A DNA stretch of 64,000 nt from Vibrio proteolyticus NBRC 13287 (GTDB lineage Bacteria; Pseudomonadota; Gammaproteobacteria; Enterobacterales; Vibrionaceae), in assembly GCF_000467125.1 (NCBI RefSeq), contig NZ_BATJ01000001.1, forward strand, positions 186,001-250,000. Direction: 5' to 3'. A program made the position numbers and the translations under genes. The notes below the pieces were generated by a model. That model saw only the letters and a list, made by a program, of their open reading frames with translations. It did no database searches and was not told where the DNA came from. Positions 26,657 to 36,392 of the stretch are shown here, one piece after another (position 1 is the first letter of the stretch; each line of letters begins with the position of its first letter).

Positions 26657-27538
26657 GTGGAACGTCGTCAACAATTTCGTCACACCCCGCTGCCTTACCT
26701 GCTGCTGGCACCTCAGATTATTATCATCGCGGTGTTTTTCTTCTATCCGGCCGCTAAGGCGATTTATCTCTCTTTTATGCTGGAAGACCCATGGGGCATG
26801 TCATCGGTTTTTGTCTGGTTTGAAAACTATCAGATGCTGTTTGATTCCTCGGAGTACTTAGATTCCATCGGCTTTACGCTGCTATTCGCCGTTGTGGTTT
26901 CATTTCTTTCACTGGCGATTGCTCTGCTGCTTGCGGTCAAAGCCGACAATGTGCTGCATGGCCAAGGCCCGTATAAAATCACCCTCACCTGGGTGTACGC
27001 GGTTGCGCCTGCAGTGGCTGGCATCATCGGGGGCTTTTTGTTTAATCCGCACATCGGCGTGCTTAGCCACCTATTCAGTCAGTTGGGCTGGAATTTCAGC
27101 TTTCAGACCGACCCATTTGATGCCAGCGTAGCCCTGATTCTGGTTTCGGTATGGAAGCAGGTCTCCGTCAACTTTATCTATTTTCTGGCGGGTTTGCAGT
27201 CCATCTCTTATGCCGTAAAAGAAGCGGCCACACTGGACTGTGTCAGTGATTCAAAACGTTTCTGGACCATCACTTTCCCGCTGCTGGCTCCAACGGGCTT
27301 TTTCTTGCTGGTTATCAACCTGACGTACGCCTTTTTCGAAACCTTTGGCGTTATCGACACCATGACCTCTGGCGGCCCGGGAGGAACCACCACATCACTG
27401 GTATACAAAGTCTATCGTGATGGATTTGTGGGCGCCGATCTCGGTGGAAGCTCGGCTCAATCAGTCGTGCTGCTTCTGTTGGTATTGGTCCTGACGTTCA
27501 TTCAATTCCGCTTTGTCGAAAAGCGGGTGCATTACTGA
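26657..27538 (+). CDS. ugpA: Glycerol-3-phosphate ABC transporter permease UgpA
   Basis: A 293-residue inner-membrane permease with six helices. LPYLLLAPQIIIIAVFFFYPA starts the first helix, and the EAA loop that contacts UgpC is AVKEAATLDCVSDSKRFWTITFPLL. The GTG at 26657 is chosen as start; no ATG is available in frame before the first helix. It forms the heterodimeric channel with UgpE. Confidence 0.92.
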   Translation: MERRQQFRHTPLPYLLLAPQIIIIAVFFFYPAAKAIYLSFMLEDPWGMSSVFVWFENYQMLFDSSEYLDSIGFTLLFAVVVSFLSLAIALLLAVKADNVLHGQGPYKITLTWVYAVAPAVAGIIGGFLFNPHIGVLSHLFSQLGWNFSFQTDPFDASVALILVSVWKQVSVNFIYFLAGLQSISYAVKEAATLDCVSDSKRFWTITFPLLAPTGFFLLVINLTYAFFETFGVIDTMTSGGPGGTTTSLVYKVYRDGFVGADLGGSSAQSVVLLLLVLVLTFIQFRFVEKRVHY

Positions 27539-27547
27539 GGAAAGAAC

Positions 27548-28390
27548 ATGAAATCCAACAAACTTTCCGATCATCTGATCTTAATTCTCGGGGCTCTGTT
27601 TATGCTGGCACCGATCTGGCTGATATTTGCCAGCTCCACGCACGATCCTAATACGATCGTCAGTGACGGTCTACAGTGGCGGCTTGGCGATCATTTGGTG
27701 TCCATCTATCAGGAAGCCTGGGATAAAAGTCTCGGCTTCGCGGGCAACGTGACCGCGAAAACGATGATCATCAACTCTATGGTCATGGGACTGGGTTTTG
27801 CGATTGGCAAAATCATCATTTCCATGATGGCTGCATTCGCATTGGTTTATTTTCGCCTGCCTTATGCCGCCCTGTGGTTCTGGTTGATTTTTGTCACCCT
27901 ATTACTGCCGCTGGAAGTGCGGATCATTCCGTCTTACGAAGTGGTATCCAGCCTCGGCATACTTAACAGCTATACCGGATTGATTCTCCCCCTGATTGCC
28001 TCTGCCACCGCGACCTTTTTCTTTCGTCAGTTCTTTAAAACCATCCCTGATGAACTGCTGGAGGCGGCTCAACTGGATAATGCCGGACCCGTACGCTTTT
28101 TCATTGATATTCTGTTTCCACTTTCCAAAACCATGATGGCGGCGATATTCATCATTATGTTCGTCGTCGGCTGGAACCAGTATTTGTGGCCAATCATGAT
28201 GACCACCGATGAGAGCTATAACACCATCGTGATGGGCATCAAACAGATACTCAACAACATCAATGAAACCAGCCTGCCCCGCTATGATTATGCCTTTGCC
28301 ATGGTCATTCTGGCGATGCTGCCTCCGGTGGTGATCGTGATTGTATTCCAGCGCTGGTTTGTGAAAGGACTCGTCGAAAGTGAAAAGTAA
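27548..28390 (+). CDS. ugpE: Glycerol-3-phosphate ABC transporter permease UgpE
   Basis: A 280-residue permease with six helices. The EAA loop is PDELLEAAQLDNAGPVRFFIDILFPLS, where the contact with the ATPase is made. The first helix HLILILGALFMLAPIWLIFAS and the segment LPLEVRIIPSYEVVSSLGILNSY fit UgpE. It follows ugpA by 9 bases and its 3' end lies 58 bases before the chosen ugpC start. Confidence 0.92.
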   Translation: MKSNKLSDHLILILGALFMLAPIWLIFASSTHDPNTIVSDGLQWRLGDHLVSIYQEAWDKSLGFAGNVTAKTMIINSMVMGLGFAIGKIIISMMAAFALVYFRLPYAALWFWLIFVTLLLPLEVRIIPSYEVVSSLGILNSYTGLILPLIASATATFFFRQFFKTIPDELLEAAQLDNAGPVRFFIDILFPLSKTMMAAIFIIMFVVGWNQYLWPIMMTTDESYNTIVMGIKQILNNINETSLPRYDYAFAMVILAMLPPVVIVIVFQRWFVKGLVESEK

Positions 28391-28448
28391 CGCCCTCATC
28401 AGCACACACAATGTACATAACATCGTAACCACCGCTCAGGATAGCCGT

Positions 28449-29537
28449 ATGAATATGTTAGAACTTAAGAGCCTGATCAAAACTTACGAAAATGGCCATC
28501 AAGCGGTCAAAGGCATCAACCTGGCCATCCGACAAGGTGAATTTATCGTTTTGGTCGGTCCATCTGGGTGTGGAAAATCCTCCGTACTGCGCTCTATTGC
28601 CGGGTTGGAAGCCATCAGTGGCGGTGAGATCCACCTTGGAGGCCGCCGGGTAGACAGCGAAAAGCCAGCCCTGCGTGACATCGCCATGGTTTTTCAGAAT
28701 TACGCGCTTTACCCACATATGAGTGTTTACGACAACCTGGCGTACGGACTTAAAAACCGTGGTGTGGATAAAGCCACTATCGCCAGAAAAATTGCCTCCG
28801 TCTCGAAGACACTCAAAATTGAAGACTATCTGGACAGGAAACCGGCCAAGTTATCCGGAGGTCAGCGCCAGCGCGTCGCCATGGGACGGGCAATCGTTCG
28901 CGACCCTCAGTTATTCCTGTTTGATGAACCGTTGTCGAATCTGGATGCCTCACTTCGCGCCCACATGCGACTGGAAATTAAAAGGCTGCAACGTGAGCTC
29001 GGCGTAACCAGCATCTACGTAACCCACGATCAGGTGGAAGCCATGACACTGGCCGACCGTATCGTTGTACTCAATCAAGGTGATATTGAACAGATTGGCA
29101 CTCCGGCAGAAGTCTACCACCAACCCGCCAGCACGTTCGTCGCCAGTTTCATCGGCAGCCCGGCGATGAATTTCCTCCCCGCAACGCTGGATAAGGGCTA
29201 TCTGACGTTTGGCGAGCAGCGCATCTATCTGCCCGATTATGCTGACGTTGCTCACTGTCACGTAACACTCGGCATTCGTCCGGAGCATGCGGAACTGTCG
29301 CCATCAGAACACACCATGTCTCTGACACTGGATATCAGCGTTGTTGAGCCGCTTGGGCCTAACCAGTTGGTGCACGGACAGGTACAACAGGCACCTTTCA
29401 TCGCCGTCACACCCGAAGTGGCCTTTGATACGGCTCAGCCATTAACGCTTCACATCGCACCTTGCAACCTGCACCTGTTCGATGACAACGGCAAGCGTAT
29501 GTGCCCTTTCGCGCTGACTCAACAAACCGTAGCTTAG
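28449..29537 (+). CDS. ugpC: Glycerol-3-phosphate ABC transporter ATPase
   Basis: A 362-residue ATPase. Walker A is GPSGCGKSS, signature LSGGQRQRVAMGRA, Walker B LFLFDEPLSNLDA and the switch His lies in YVTHDQVEAM. A C-terminal OB-type domain (about 240-362) is of the MalK/UgpC kind and may take part in regulation. The start MNMLELKSLIKTYENG is preceded by AGGAT; an upstream GTG at 28380 would add 23 residues overlapping ugpE and is rejected. It energises UgpAE. Confidence 0.92.
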   Translation: MNMLELKSLIKTYENGHQAVKGINLAIRQGEFIVLVGPSGCGKSSVLRSIAGLEAISGGEIHLGGRRVDSEKPALRDIAMVFQNYALYPHMSVYDNLAYGLKNRGVDKATIARKIASVSKTLKIEDYLDRKPAKLSGGQRQRVAMGRAIVRDPQLFLFDEPLSNLDASLRAHMRLEIKRLQRELGVTSIYVTHDQVEAMTLADRIVVLNQGDIEQIGTPAEVYHQPASTFVASFIGSPAMNFLPATLDKGYLTFGEQRIYLPDYADVAHCHVTLGIRPEHAELSPSEHTMSLTLDISVVEPLGPNQLVHGQVQQAPFIAVTPEVAFDTAQPLTLHIAPCNLHLFDDNGKRMCPFALTQQTVA

Positions 29538-29547
29538 AAGGATTACC

Positions 29548-30321
29548 GTGAGTTTATCTTCCAGACAAAAAGAGATACTCAGCTATCTTCAGCAAGCGCA
29601 CGGCGTGCTATCGAGTTCACTGCTCTCAGAAAAGTTCGCCGTGTCAGTACAAACCATACGTAAAGATATGAACGATCTGAGCGACAAAGGTATGGTACGT
29701 CGCGTACACGGCGGGATTACCTTACCGAGTGACAATGACAACCTGTCGTTTACCAATCGCGACATGCTCAACCTGTCCGCCAAACAAACCATTGCACAGT
29801 GTGTGGCCGATGAGTTGCCCGAAGGTAGCAGTATTTTTCTTGGTATCGGCACCACCCCAAAGCATGTTGCGCATGCGCTGCTCGATCATCCTGGCCTGAC
29901 GGTTGTCACTAACAACATCAACGCCGCCTTAACGCTCAGTCGCAACCCGAATGTGGCTGTGCATCTGGCCGGAGGCGCCGTCCGTTCATCGGATGAAGAT
30001 ACGGTTGGCGAATCCGCCACCCACTTTTACCGCCAGTTCAATATCCGCATTGGTATCTTCGGTGTGGGTGGTTTAGGTGATGGTGGCCAGTTACTGGATT
30101 TCACGCCGGAGGAAGCGAGCCTGACCCGCGCCATCATTGAACAAAGTGAACAGTGTTGGTTAGTTGCAGACAAAACCAAGTTAGGGCGTTATGCTCCGGT
30201 GGTCAGCGGTAAGCTGTTTGAAATACAAAGAATGTTTGTCGACGAAGACACCATCGACATCGCGCGCCTGTGCCAGTTGAATCAGGTCGAGTTGGTGGTT
30301 GCCCAGTCTCGTGAGGAATAA
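29548..30321 (+). CDS. DeoR-family transcriptional regulator (GlpR-like)
   Basis: A 257-residue repressor-type regulator. The N-terminal winged helix-turn-helix is SSRQKEILSYLQQAHG to RRVHGGITLP, with VSVQTIRKDMNDLSDKG as recognition part. The C-terminal sugar-phosphate sensor domain has GIGTTPKHVAHAL, VVTNNINAALTL and ADKTKLGRYAPV. GTG start after AAGGATTACC. DeoR regulators bind phosphorylated ligands, so glycerol-3-phosphate is a reasonable effector. Placement inside the ugp operon between ugpC and ugpQ suggests autoregulation, a layout absent from E. coli ugpBAECQ. Confidence 0.87.
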   Translation: MSLSSRQKEILSYLQQAHGVLSSSLLSEKFAVSVQTIRKDMNDLSDKGMVRRVHGGITLPSDNDNLSFTNRDMLNLSAKQTIAQCVADELPEGSSIFLGIGTTPKHVAHALLDHPGLTVVTNNINAALTLSRNPNVAVHLAGGAVRSSDEDTVGESATHFYRQFNIRIGIFGVGGLGDGGQLLDFTPEEASLTRAIIEQSEQCWLVADKTKLGRYAPVVSGKLFEIQRMFVDEDTIDIARLCQLNQVELVVAQSREE

Positions 30322-30323
30322 TT

Positions 30324-31052
30324 ATGTCGCCAATAATTGTCGGTCACCGTGGTGTGGCCGGTCACTATCCGGAAAATACCCGCGTCAGCGTTCAGGCCGC
30401 CATCGATATGGGGTTGAAATGGGTCGAAATCGATGTTCAGCCAACCAGAGACAACGTCCTGATCGTCTGTCATGACCACACTATTGACCGTTGCAGTAAC
30501 GGCAAAGGACGTGTTGATCAGTACACGCTGGCCGAGTTACAGCAGTTTGACTTTGGTCAATGGTTTTCAGCCCAATTTGCCGGCGAACCCGTCATGACAC
30601 TGGCTGAACTGCTTCAACTTGCAGCGGAGCACGGACTGGGGCTCAATATTGAAGTCAAAGTGGATCGTCACGATGTAGCCAGCGTCGCTGCCCAATTGAA
30701 AGAGCAGTTGGACCAAGGCCCTCTCCCGCAATCGCAGATCCTGTTGTCCAGTTTCAGTCACGGAATTATTCGTGAGTTGCATCAGCATTGCCCGGGCTAC
30801 CGTTTAGGCGTGCTGAGTGAACGGCTTTCAAAAAAAGACTGGGACGTTCTGCGCGAAGTCAACGCCTTCAGTTGTAACCTGAACTACACCTGGACCTCGG
30901 AAAAACACATCGATGAGCTGCACCAGCATGGCTATCAGGTGTGGTGTTACACCGTCAATCGGGCAGAGAAATTTAAACATCTGGATAAGGTGGATGCTAT
31001 CTTCACCGATTACCCGGAACGTTTGTTAACCCTCGGTTGTGCATCATCATGA
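30324..31052 (+). CDS. ugpQ: Glycerophosphodiester phosphodiesterase
   Basis: A 242-residue cytoplasmic GDPD-family TIM barrel. GHRGVAGHYPENT carries the catalytic His and the Glu; EIDVQPTRDNVLIVCHDHTIDRCSNG carries the metal and the second His. NIEVKVD is the third motif. No signal peptide is present, which fits UgpQ acting on glycerophosphodiesters after import by UgpBAEC. It yields glycerol-3-phosphate plus alcohol. The start follows the regulator gene by two bases; the end overlaps the CPBP gene by ATGA. Confidence 0.93.
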   Translation: MSPIIVGHRGVAGHYPENTRVSVQAAIDMGLKWVEIDVQPTRDNVLIVCHDHTIDRCSNGKGRVDQYTLAELQQFDFGQWFSAQFAGEPVMTLAELLQLAAEHGLGLNIEVKVDRHDVASVAAQLKEQLDQGPLPQSQILLSSFSHGIIRELHQHCPGYRLGVLSERLSKKDWDVLREVNAFSCNLNYTWTSEKHIDELHQHGYQVWCYTVNRAEKFKHLDKVDAIFTDYPERLLTLGCASS

Positions 31053-31882
31053 TAATAGAGCCTTCCATTTGGATTTGGGTACCACTAGCGCTGGCAACAC
31101 TGGCCGGGCTGCTTGGCCAGCCCAAAACCAGTTACGGTTTGTTGGCCGCCGCGATTTTTGGTGCGTTGCTGGAAGAGCGTCTATCTCTTCAGGCGTTAGC
31201 TACTGTACTGATCGGTTTGGGTGTGGCCTTTTTTGCACCTCGCCAGGACAGTGTCTGGAAAAAAGCCATTGCATATGGGTTCGTGCTGATCTGGTCGCTG
31301 GCCATGTTTGCGCACTTACTGCCTGGCTTTGCCAACCTGAAAGTACTGCACAGTGTCGTTAGCGGCCCCCAGAGCGTGCCGTTCAACATGCATCTCAACC
31401 TCGACAAACCCTTGGTGTTTTTCGCCTTGCTATTGGCTTATCCGATGTTGCTCGGTCAAGCTAAGACCGTCAACCTGAAAGTCTTATTGGCCTCTTCAAC
31501 ACTGTTGATCGTCCTGCTCCCGATTGCCACTGGCACCGGGGCAATTCGACCTGAGCTGACACTGCCTGACTGGTGGTGGCTATTTGCCCTTAACAATCTT
31601 CTCTTCACCTGTGTTGCCGAAGAGGCGTTATTTCGTGGTTTCATCCAACAATCTCTCACACGACGCTTTGGGTGGGTCGCAGGGCTGGTCGTCGCCAGTT
31701 TGTTATTTGGCCTGGCCCATTTCGCTGGCGGCATCACGCTGGTTCTGTTCGCGACGCTGGCCGGGTTAGGATATGGCCTGATGTTCCACTTTGCCGGACG
31801 ATTATCGGTCGCTGTGACCGCACACTTCTTGTTTAACTTTGCCCATCTGATTTTCTTTACCTACCCCGTCGCCATTAGGTAA
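31049..31882 (+). CDS. CPBP-family intramembrane metalloprotease
   Basis: A 277-residue protein with about eight membrane helices and the CPBP (Abi/CAAX protease) motifs: EEALFRGFIQQSL (EExxxR), FGLAHFAGG and HFLFNFAHL. These three supply the Glu, His and His/Asn residues of the active site. The ATG at 31049 overlaps the ugpQ stop (ATGA), favouring it over a GTG four codons earlier. Bacterial members cleave membrane proteins or confer bacteriocin self-immunity. The target is unknown. Last gene of the extended ugp operon, with a terminator after it. Confidence 0.83.
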   Translation: MIIEPSIWIWVPLALATLAGLLGQPKTSYGLLAAAIFGALLEERLSLQALATVLIGLGVAFFAPRQDSVWKKAIAYGFVLIWSLAMFAHLLPGFANLKVLHSVVSGPQSVPFNMHLNLDKPLVFFALLLAYPMLLGQAKTVNLKVLLASSTLLIVLLPIATGTGAIRPELTLPDWWWLFALNNLLFTCVAEEALFRGFIQQSLTRRFGWVAGLVVASLLFGLAHFAGGITLVLFATLAGLGYGLMFHFAGRLSVAVTAHFLFNFAHLIFFTYPVAIR

Positions 31883-31895
31883 ATTCCCCCAGACA

Positions 31896-31925
31896 AAACA
31901 CCGGATCAACGTATCCGGTGTTTAC
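31896..31925 (+). terminator. Terminator of the ugp operon
   Basis: AAACACCGGAT, loop CAACGT, ATCCGGTGTTT: an 11-base-pair stem with T-rich end directly after the last gene. Confidence 0.85.
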
Positions 31926-32030
31926 ATTCATGTTATTAATATATCTGTGACAACTGCGTGTTACAGATTGATTAAAAACGAATAATTCTCGTTTTTTGCA
32001 TTTTTATCCTAAGGTTTGGTGATTTTATAA

Positions 32031-33563
<1,533 letters not shown>

Positions 33564-33573
33564 CATACGTCAC

Positions 33574-33607
33574 TAAAAAAGCCCTGAGCATAATACTCAG
33601 GGCTTTT
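33574..33607. terminator. Bidirectional terminator between lapA and the ABC-F gene
   Basis: GCCCTGAG (33581-33588), loop CATAATA, CTCAGGGC (33596-33603), flanked by an A-run before and TTTT after, so it works on both strands. Confidence 0.88.
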
Positions 33608-33609
33608 GA

Positions 33610-35322
33610 TTATAGACGTGCAGTAATCACGTCAATCTCCTGCTGCCATTTGGCCTGCAGCGCTGGCTTCTGATGTTTGGGCTTGCGCCGTTTATCGTCT
33701 TTCAGCAACTGTTCCAGTTCCAACAAACGTTCTAATAACGCATCATCGTCCTGTTGTGGCTCCACCGGAGAGTGACAAGCAGCTAAACGATCGAAGTCAC
33801 TTTGCCGTCCAACGTGACCATCCGCATGCAATTGCTGATAGACCTCTTCCACGCTCAGGTACTCCGTTAACTCGCCATGTTGGATCAGCCAGAACCGATT
33901 ACAGCTTTGCTCTATCAGCTGTCGGTCGTGACTCACGATCAGCGCTCCACCCGGATACGTTTTCAAGGTCTCAAATAACTCTTCTTTCCCTTCCAAATCC
34001 AGGTGGTTGGTTGGCTCGTCGAGAAACAGCATGTGGTAGCGCGCCAGCGTCAAACCAATAAACAACAACCTGGCACGCTCACCACCACTTAATGACGAGA
34101 CGCTTTGCTGATGACGCTGATACTCAAACCCGGCGCTAATCAACGCCTGTTTGCGCATATCATCGCTCAATGGTGCAAAATCGCTCAGCGCTTCATTCAG
34201 CCCTGCCTCATCTTGTAGCTGTTGCAACGACTGATCGTAGTACCCCAATTTACATTGAGGATGGAGTTTGACACCGACAGTTTCGCGCTGTTGATAGTAG
34301 CTGTAGAGTTGCTTGAGCAATGACGATTTCCCTGTGCCATTGCTGCCCATGATCGCCACCCGATCGCCGCTTTTTACCTGCTTGTTGACGACATCAAACA
34401 GATGGACGGATGACTGTGGAGGCCTAACACTCAATTGTTCGATATCGATTAAGCGATTGGCCGGCAGCGCATCACCCTGCAAACTGAGAGTCCATGGAGC
34501 CCCGTCTGTCAGGCGGGTTTGTTGCTCGACCAGACGCTCTTTTCTGGCCTGCATGGTTTTGGCTTTACGGGCTAGATCTTCGTTGTCGTAGACCTTACCC
34601 CAGGTTGCTAGGCGTTTCGCACTCTGCTCCAGACGATCAATCTCTTTTTGCTCACTGGCATGACGCTGCAAATCTGCTTCGTCCCGCTCGGTCAGAGCGC
34701 CCCGTGCCAGAGAACAAGGCATCGAAAAGTGATGCAAGGTGCGATCTCGCATGATCCAGGTAGCATTGGTTACCCGGTCAAGCAATGCCTGATCATGTGA
34801 AACCACCACAAAGGAGCCTTTCCAGTGATTCAGAAAGTTCTCCAGCCACAACAGTGCTGGTAAGTCTAAATGGTTGCTCGGCTCATCCAGTAACAGCAGA
34901 TCAGGTTGATTGATGATCGCCCGGGCCAGCAGCAGGCGCATGTGTTGTCCACCACTCAGGCTGCCAACGGTCAGGTGCCAGTCTGAATCTGAAAAGCCCA
35001 GCTCAGACAATAACTGTTCAGCTCGCCAGGTTTCACCTTGGCTGACTTTCTCCTCTAATGCCTGGATGAGGGTCGCCTGCGCCAGACGTTGAGGCAGGTG
35101 TTGTTCGACATAAGCCAGTATGCAACGGTTAGCGATGATGACTTGCCCGTTGTAGTCCTGTTCAACACCACTGATTTGTTTAAGCAACGTGCTTTTGCCA
35201 CAACCATTGTGGCCAATCAGACCGATGCGGTCGCCTTGATTGATGGTAAAACTGACCTCTTCAAACAGAGGAGAAGAAGCAAAAGAAACGCTTAGTGATT
35301 GTGCAGATAGATAAGTACTCAT
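33610..35322 (-). CDS. ABC-F family ribosome-associated ATPase
   Basis: A 570-residue protein with two ABC domains and no membrane helices. First domain: Walker A GHNGCGKS (residues 37-44), signature LSGGQHMRLLLARA, Walker B DLLLLDEPSNHLDL. Linker (about 200-285) rich in charged residues, as in the P-site tRNA interaction motif. Second domain: GSNGTGKSS (about 326), LSGGERARLLF and MLFLDEPTNHLDL. A charged C-terminal tail (about 510-570) could be a coiled-coil or ribosome-binding arm. ABC-F proteins act on the ribosome in translation rescue or antibiotic protection. It does not look like EttA, Uup, YheS or YbiT to me. The 5' leader carries a small ORF and several hairpins, typical of antibiotic-responsive members. 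The start codon has only a weak ribosome site. Confidence 0.87.
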   Translation of the reverse strand: MSTYLSAQSLSVSFASSPLFEEVSFTINQGDRIGLIGHNGCGKSTLLKQISGVEQDYNGQVIIANRCILAYVEQHLPQRLAQATLIQALEEKVSQGETWRAEQLLSELGFSDSDWHLTVGSLSGGQHMRLLLARAIINQPDLLLLDEPSNHLDLPALLWLENFLNHWKGSFVVVSHDQALLDRVTNATWIMRDRTLHHFSMPCSLARGALTERDEADLQRHASEQKEIDRLEQSAKRLATWGKVYDNEDLARKAKTMQARKERLVEQQTRLTDGAPWTLSLQGDALPANRLIDIEQLSVRPPQSSVHLFDVVNKQVKSGDRVAIMGSNGTGKSSLLKQLYSYYQQRETVGVKLHPQCKLGYYDQSLQQLQDEAGLNEALSDFAPLSDDMRKQALISAGFEYQRHQQSVSSLSGGERARLLFIGLTLARYHMLFLDEPTNHLDLEGKEELFETLKTYPGGALIVSHDRQLIEQSCNRFWLIQHGELTEYLSVEEVYQQLHADGHVGRQSDFDRLAACHSPVEPQQDDDALLERLLELEQLLKDDKRRKPKHQKPALQAKWQQEIDVITARL

Positions 35323-35340
35323 AAAAACTCAAGAATTTTG

Positions 35341-35370
35341 GGCGCAAAGCGCCTTTGTCAGTTGCTGACA
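35341..35370 (-). promoter_or_regulatory. Two consecutive hairpins just before the ABC-F start
   Basis: GGCGC-AAA-GCGCC at 35341-35353 and TGTCAG-TTG-CTGACA at 35356-35370 are both perfect inverted repeats in the transcribed 5' leader. The first ends about 18 bases before the ATG and may mask the weak ribosome site. Confidence 0.6.
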
Positions 35371-35411
35371 ATAATTCTCCGAGCTCGAGTGAAGAGAACT
35401 CTTTTTGATTG

Positions 35412-35425
35412 CTGCCTTACGGCAG
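35412..35425 (-). promoter_or_regulatory. Third leader hairpin of the ABC-F gene
   Basis: CTGCC-TTAC-GGCAG forms a short stem between the leader ORF and the two hairpins nearer the gene. On the transcribed strand it is followed by AATCAAAAAG, so it is not a standard terminator. Confidence 0.5.
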
Positions 35426-35456
35426 TCATAGATTCTAAATTTCGCTCAAGTCGGGA

Positions 35457-35537
35457 TTATCGCAGCGCGAAGTCACAAACTCTTGAGCGAGCCTCTATAG
35501 CAAAGAAGCTTGCGTTGAACAAACGACACTGATGCAT
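35457..35537 (-). CDS. Putative regulatory leader peptide of the ABC-F gene
   Basis: A 26-codon ORF, MHQCRLFNASFFAIEARS then RVCDFALR, ending with TAA at 35457. It is preceded by AAAAGGAGGT with a spacing of five bases, the strongest ribosome site in this part of the window. The ORF lies 134 bases upstream of the ABC-F start on the same strand. CGCTCAAG inside the ORF (35482-35489) can pair with CTTGAGCG just after its stop (near 35443-35450), so a stalled ribosome would change the RNA fold. A TTGCCT / TATGAT promoter-like pair lies farther upstream, around 35590-35625. Translation is inferred, not shown. Confidence 0.6.
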   Translation of the reverse strand: MHQCRLFNASFFAIEARSRVCDFALR

Positions 35538-35688
35538 AGGGGACCTCCTTTTCAACGTTGAGGGAAACAGCATGTTTCCGGTGATTCGGTAACATAATCA
35601 TAAACACAGGCGCCATACTCAGGCAAATACTGTGTCGAATAACAACGCGTAACTGCCTGTCTGATCTCAGTTTCTTTGCCTCAAAGTC

Positions 35689-35719
35689 AAAAAAGCCCGT
35701 TAGCAGACACCTAACGGGC
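35689..35719 (-). terminator. Terminator of the hpd-hmgA-fah-maiA operon
   Basis: GCCCGTTAG, loop CAGACAC, CTAACGGGC (35695-35719), followed on the minus strand by a run of T. Confidence 0.87.
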
Positions 35720-35744
35720 AAAGGTTGAGAGAAATTCTGTCAGA

Positions 35745-36392
35745 TTACTGCGCGTCCGGCTGATTCTCCGGCGCGGCTTCAACGAACGCCGGTAGCTGGT
35801 TTAAACGCTCCACAATGGCACCTAACAGCGGAAAATCTGTCATATCGATACCAAAGCGAATCGCGTTGTAAACCTGCGGAACCAGGCAAACATCGACCAG
35901 TGAAACGGTATCACCGACGCAGTATTGCCCTGCCCGACCATCCAACTTGTGCTCCAGAGCCCGAAAGCCGGTTTCGATCCAATGACGAATCCAAACTGAC
36001 TTCTGTTTCTCTTCAACGGACAGTTCGTTAGTCAAGTATTGCAGCACTCTCAGATTGTTCAGAGGGTGGATATCGATAGCAATGTCCTGAGCCAACGCCT
36101 TGGCTGCAAAACGTGCCTCACCGAACAGTGGTGTGATTGGGCAATCGGGATAACGTTCATCGAGATAATCAATAATTGCTAACGACTGGTTAAGCACCAT
36201 CTCACCATCCACCAGAACCGGAACCAGTTGACTTGGATTCAGCGCTTGATACTCGGCGCTGTGTTGCTCACCACCGTTGTTCACCAAATGAACCGACTTT
36301 TGCTGATAGGCCAGTCCTTTCAGATTCAGAGCAATGCGAACCCGATAGGCTGCCGAAGAGCGCCAATAGCCATAGAGAGTGCGTTCGGACAT
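35745..36392 (-). CDS. maiA: Maleylacetoacetate isomerase (zeta-class GST)
   Basis: A 215-residue enzyme with an N-terminal thioredoxin-like domain and C-terminal helical domain. The glutathione-binding motif of zeta GSTs is YWRSSAAYRVRIALN at residues 9-23; NPSQLVPVLVDGE and LNQSLAIIDYLDE complete the glutathione site. It converts maleylacetoacetate to fumarylacetoacetate with glutathione. The ATG overlaps the stop of the fumarylacetoacetase gene (TGATG). Last gene of the homogentisate operon. Confidence 0.93.
   Translation of the reverse strand: MSERTLYGYWRSSAAYRVRIALNLKGLAYQQKSVHLVNNGGEQHSAEYQALNPSQLVPVLVDGEMVLNQSLAIIDYLDERYPDCPITPLFGEARFAAKALAQDIAIDIHPLNNLRVLQYLTNELSVEEKQKSVWIRHWIETGFRALEHKLDGRAGQYCVGDTVSLVDVCLVPQVYNAIRFGIDMTDFPLLGAIVERLNQLPAFVEAAPENQPDAQ

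Larger units (their letters stand above)
35323..35744. other. Long leader/intergenic region of the ABC-F gene
   Basis: About 420 bases. Besides the leader ORF and three hairpins it contains a further stem GGAAACA-GCA-TGTTTCC (35563-35579) and, at the right, the terminator of the tyrosine operon. No protein-coding gene other than the leader ORF is supported. Confidence 0.6.

Noticed and set aside
35473..35721. 82-codon frame overlapping the ABC-F leader region on the minus strand
   Set aside because: It would span the tyrosine-operon terminator, is out of frame with the strong ribosome site, and shows no family likeness. The 26-codon leader ORF explains the ribosome site better.
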